Shown one piece after another: positions 63,313 to 64,000 of a stretch of 64,000 nucleotides of DNA. Source of the DNA: Macrosoma leucophasiata (lineage: Eukaryota > Arthropoda > Insecta > Lepidoptera > Hedylidae); contig JAWQUS010000020.1 of assembly GCA_036365455.1 (NCBI GenBank), forward strand, positions 3,817,001 to 3,881,000. Reading direction: 5' to 3'. A program made the translations under genes and the position numbers. The stretch's first letter is position 1, and the number at the start of each line of letters is the position of its first letter. Below the pieces are notes generated by a model. That model saw nothing but the letters and a program-made list of their open reading frames with translations. It had not been told where the DNA came from and did no database searches.

Positions 63313-64000
63313 TTAGTGGCTAGTGTACGATGAATAGTGGTTTCCATATCCACCAGACACCGAACTGGAGAGACCATAAGAACCGAGAGAACCGTAGCCT
63401 AGGCCAGAGGAACCATACCCTGTAGAAATACCTCCGACGCCGACACCTAGACCACCAATTCCGACACCAAATCCACCGGAGACCACGGAACCGCCGATTG
63501 AAGATATACCCGTTGAAACTGGTACAGCGGACACCGCAGAAACTGCAGGCACAGCGGCAACTGGGACGTGTCTTTCGACTACTACAGGCTGCGGTACGGC
63601 CACAGGTCTATCGACAACCACCGGCTGAGGCACGGGCACCGGCCTGTCAACTTGCACCGGTACAGGCACGTTCACAGGACGGTCGACGTAGACTGGGTGA
63701 GGGACGGGCACTTGACGATCCACGTAGACCGGACGGTCTATTGGCACTTGCTTCTCTACTGTGACTGGATACGGCACGGGAACCGACACGGGCACTTTCA
63801 CCGGGTATGGCACTTTCCTCTCGTAATAAACGGGCACTTGTCTCGTCACTTCTACTGGGACTTTGTGGATGACGGGGACTGGCCTATCGACTGGTACTGG
63901 AACAGGCACGCGGACTGGTACAGGTACTTGACGGTCTACCGGGAACGGGACTGGGACTTGAACTGGTACTTGTACGTCTCTTGTTATTGTCCTCGTGATG
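63313..64000 (-). CDS. VPV-repeat structural (cuticle-type) protein, C-terminal part
   Basis: The frame is open from the window edge (64000) to the TAA at 63313-63315, about 228 residues, so the 5' end, including any signal peptide, is missing. The first ~150 residues are repeats of the form V(P/D)RPVPVPxPVxV with regularly spaced Arg/Lys (DRPVYVDRQVPVPHPVYV). They are followed by a short Ala/Val stretch and a Gly/Ser/Tyr-rich tail (GGFGVGIGGLGVGVGG, GYGNHYSSYTSH). Composition and layout fit extracellular structural proteins of insect cuticle. No chitin-binding consensus. The GTG at 63909 is only an internal Val. The 3' side has TTTATT (AATAAA on the minus strand) near 63188. Confidence 0.82.
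   Translation of the reverse strand, partial: ITRTITRDVQVPVQVPVPFPVDRQVPVPVRVPVPVPVDRPVPVIHKVPVEVTRQVPVYYERKVPYPVKVPVSVPVPYPVTVEKQVPIDRPVYVDRQVPVPHPVYVDRPVNVPVPVQVDRPVPVPQPVVVDRPVAVPQPVVVERHVPVAAVPAVSAVSAVPVSTGISSIGGSVVSGGFGVGIGGLGVGVGGISTGYGSSGLGYGSLGSYGLSSSVSGGYGNHYSSYTSH

Noticed and set aside
63498..63764. Plus-strand 88-codon frame
   Set aside because: Mirror of the VPV-repeat coding sequence; its regular composition comes from the opposite strand.

Overview
The window is eukaryotic and looks like an insect nuclear genome, most probably a moth or butterfly. The reasons are small exons in AT-rich, GT-AG introns, two low-complexity cuticle-type proteins, a membrane neprilysin pair, and dense RTE/CR1-type LINEs, tRNA-headed SINEs and small inverted-repeat transposons of a lepidopteran style. 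The species call is inference. I saw no bacterial operon, CRISPR array, LTR retrotransposon or viral genome.

Host genes. (1) 18.1-22.5 kb, plus strand: a four-exon gene for a secreted, Ala/Pro/Val/His-repeat cuticle-type protein of 140 residues, with a TATA box and initiator. (2) 25.0-36.7 kb and (3) 44.1-61.8 kb, plus strand: two tandem 15-exon genes for M13 (neprilysin-like) type II membrane metalloproteases of 840 and 836 residues. I assembled them exon by exon. Every junction is GT-AG, the phases match one to one, and the reading frames stay open. The duplication also includes about 200 bp of 5' leader. (4) 63.3 kb to the window end, minus strand: the 3' part of a VPV-repeat, Gly/Ser/Tyr-tailed structural protein.

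Mobile DNA fills most of the rest. At 0.7-12.5 kb an old plus-strand LINE is split inside its endonuclease domain by a 7.36-kb insertion bounded by an 11-bp near-perfect duplication. That insertion holds a minus-strand CR1/Jockey-group LINE whose two ORFs are open. From 12.5 to 18 kb, in the intergenic stretch at 36.7-43.9 kb and in the introns of neprilysin gene B there is a mosaic of recurrent families. I call them SINE-A (tRNA box A/B), SINE-B (tRNA-like head, RTE-like tail), SINE-T (tRNA-like units in inverted pairs), rep-P (poly-A-tailed, at least 15 pieces), hAT-M1 and hAT-M2 (about 8-bp duplications), Tc-M (TA duplication), PIF-type MITEs, RTE 3' ends and a second LINE family (LINE-gamma).

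Several insertions can be proved from within the window, because an unoccupied copy of the target or an exact target duplication is also present. No dedicated multi-gene system was found. The most useful observations are the tandem protease pair, the dated nested insertions, the palindromic tRNA-like elements and decayed exon-like repeats in an intron of the cuticle gene.
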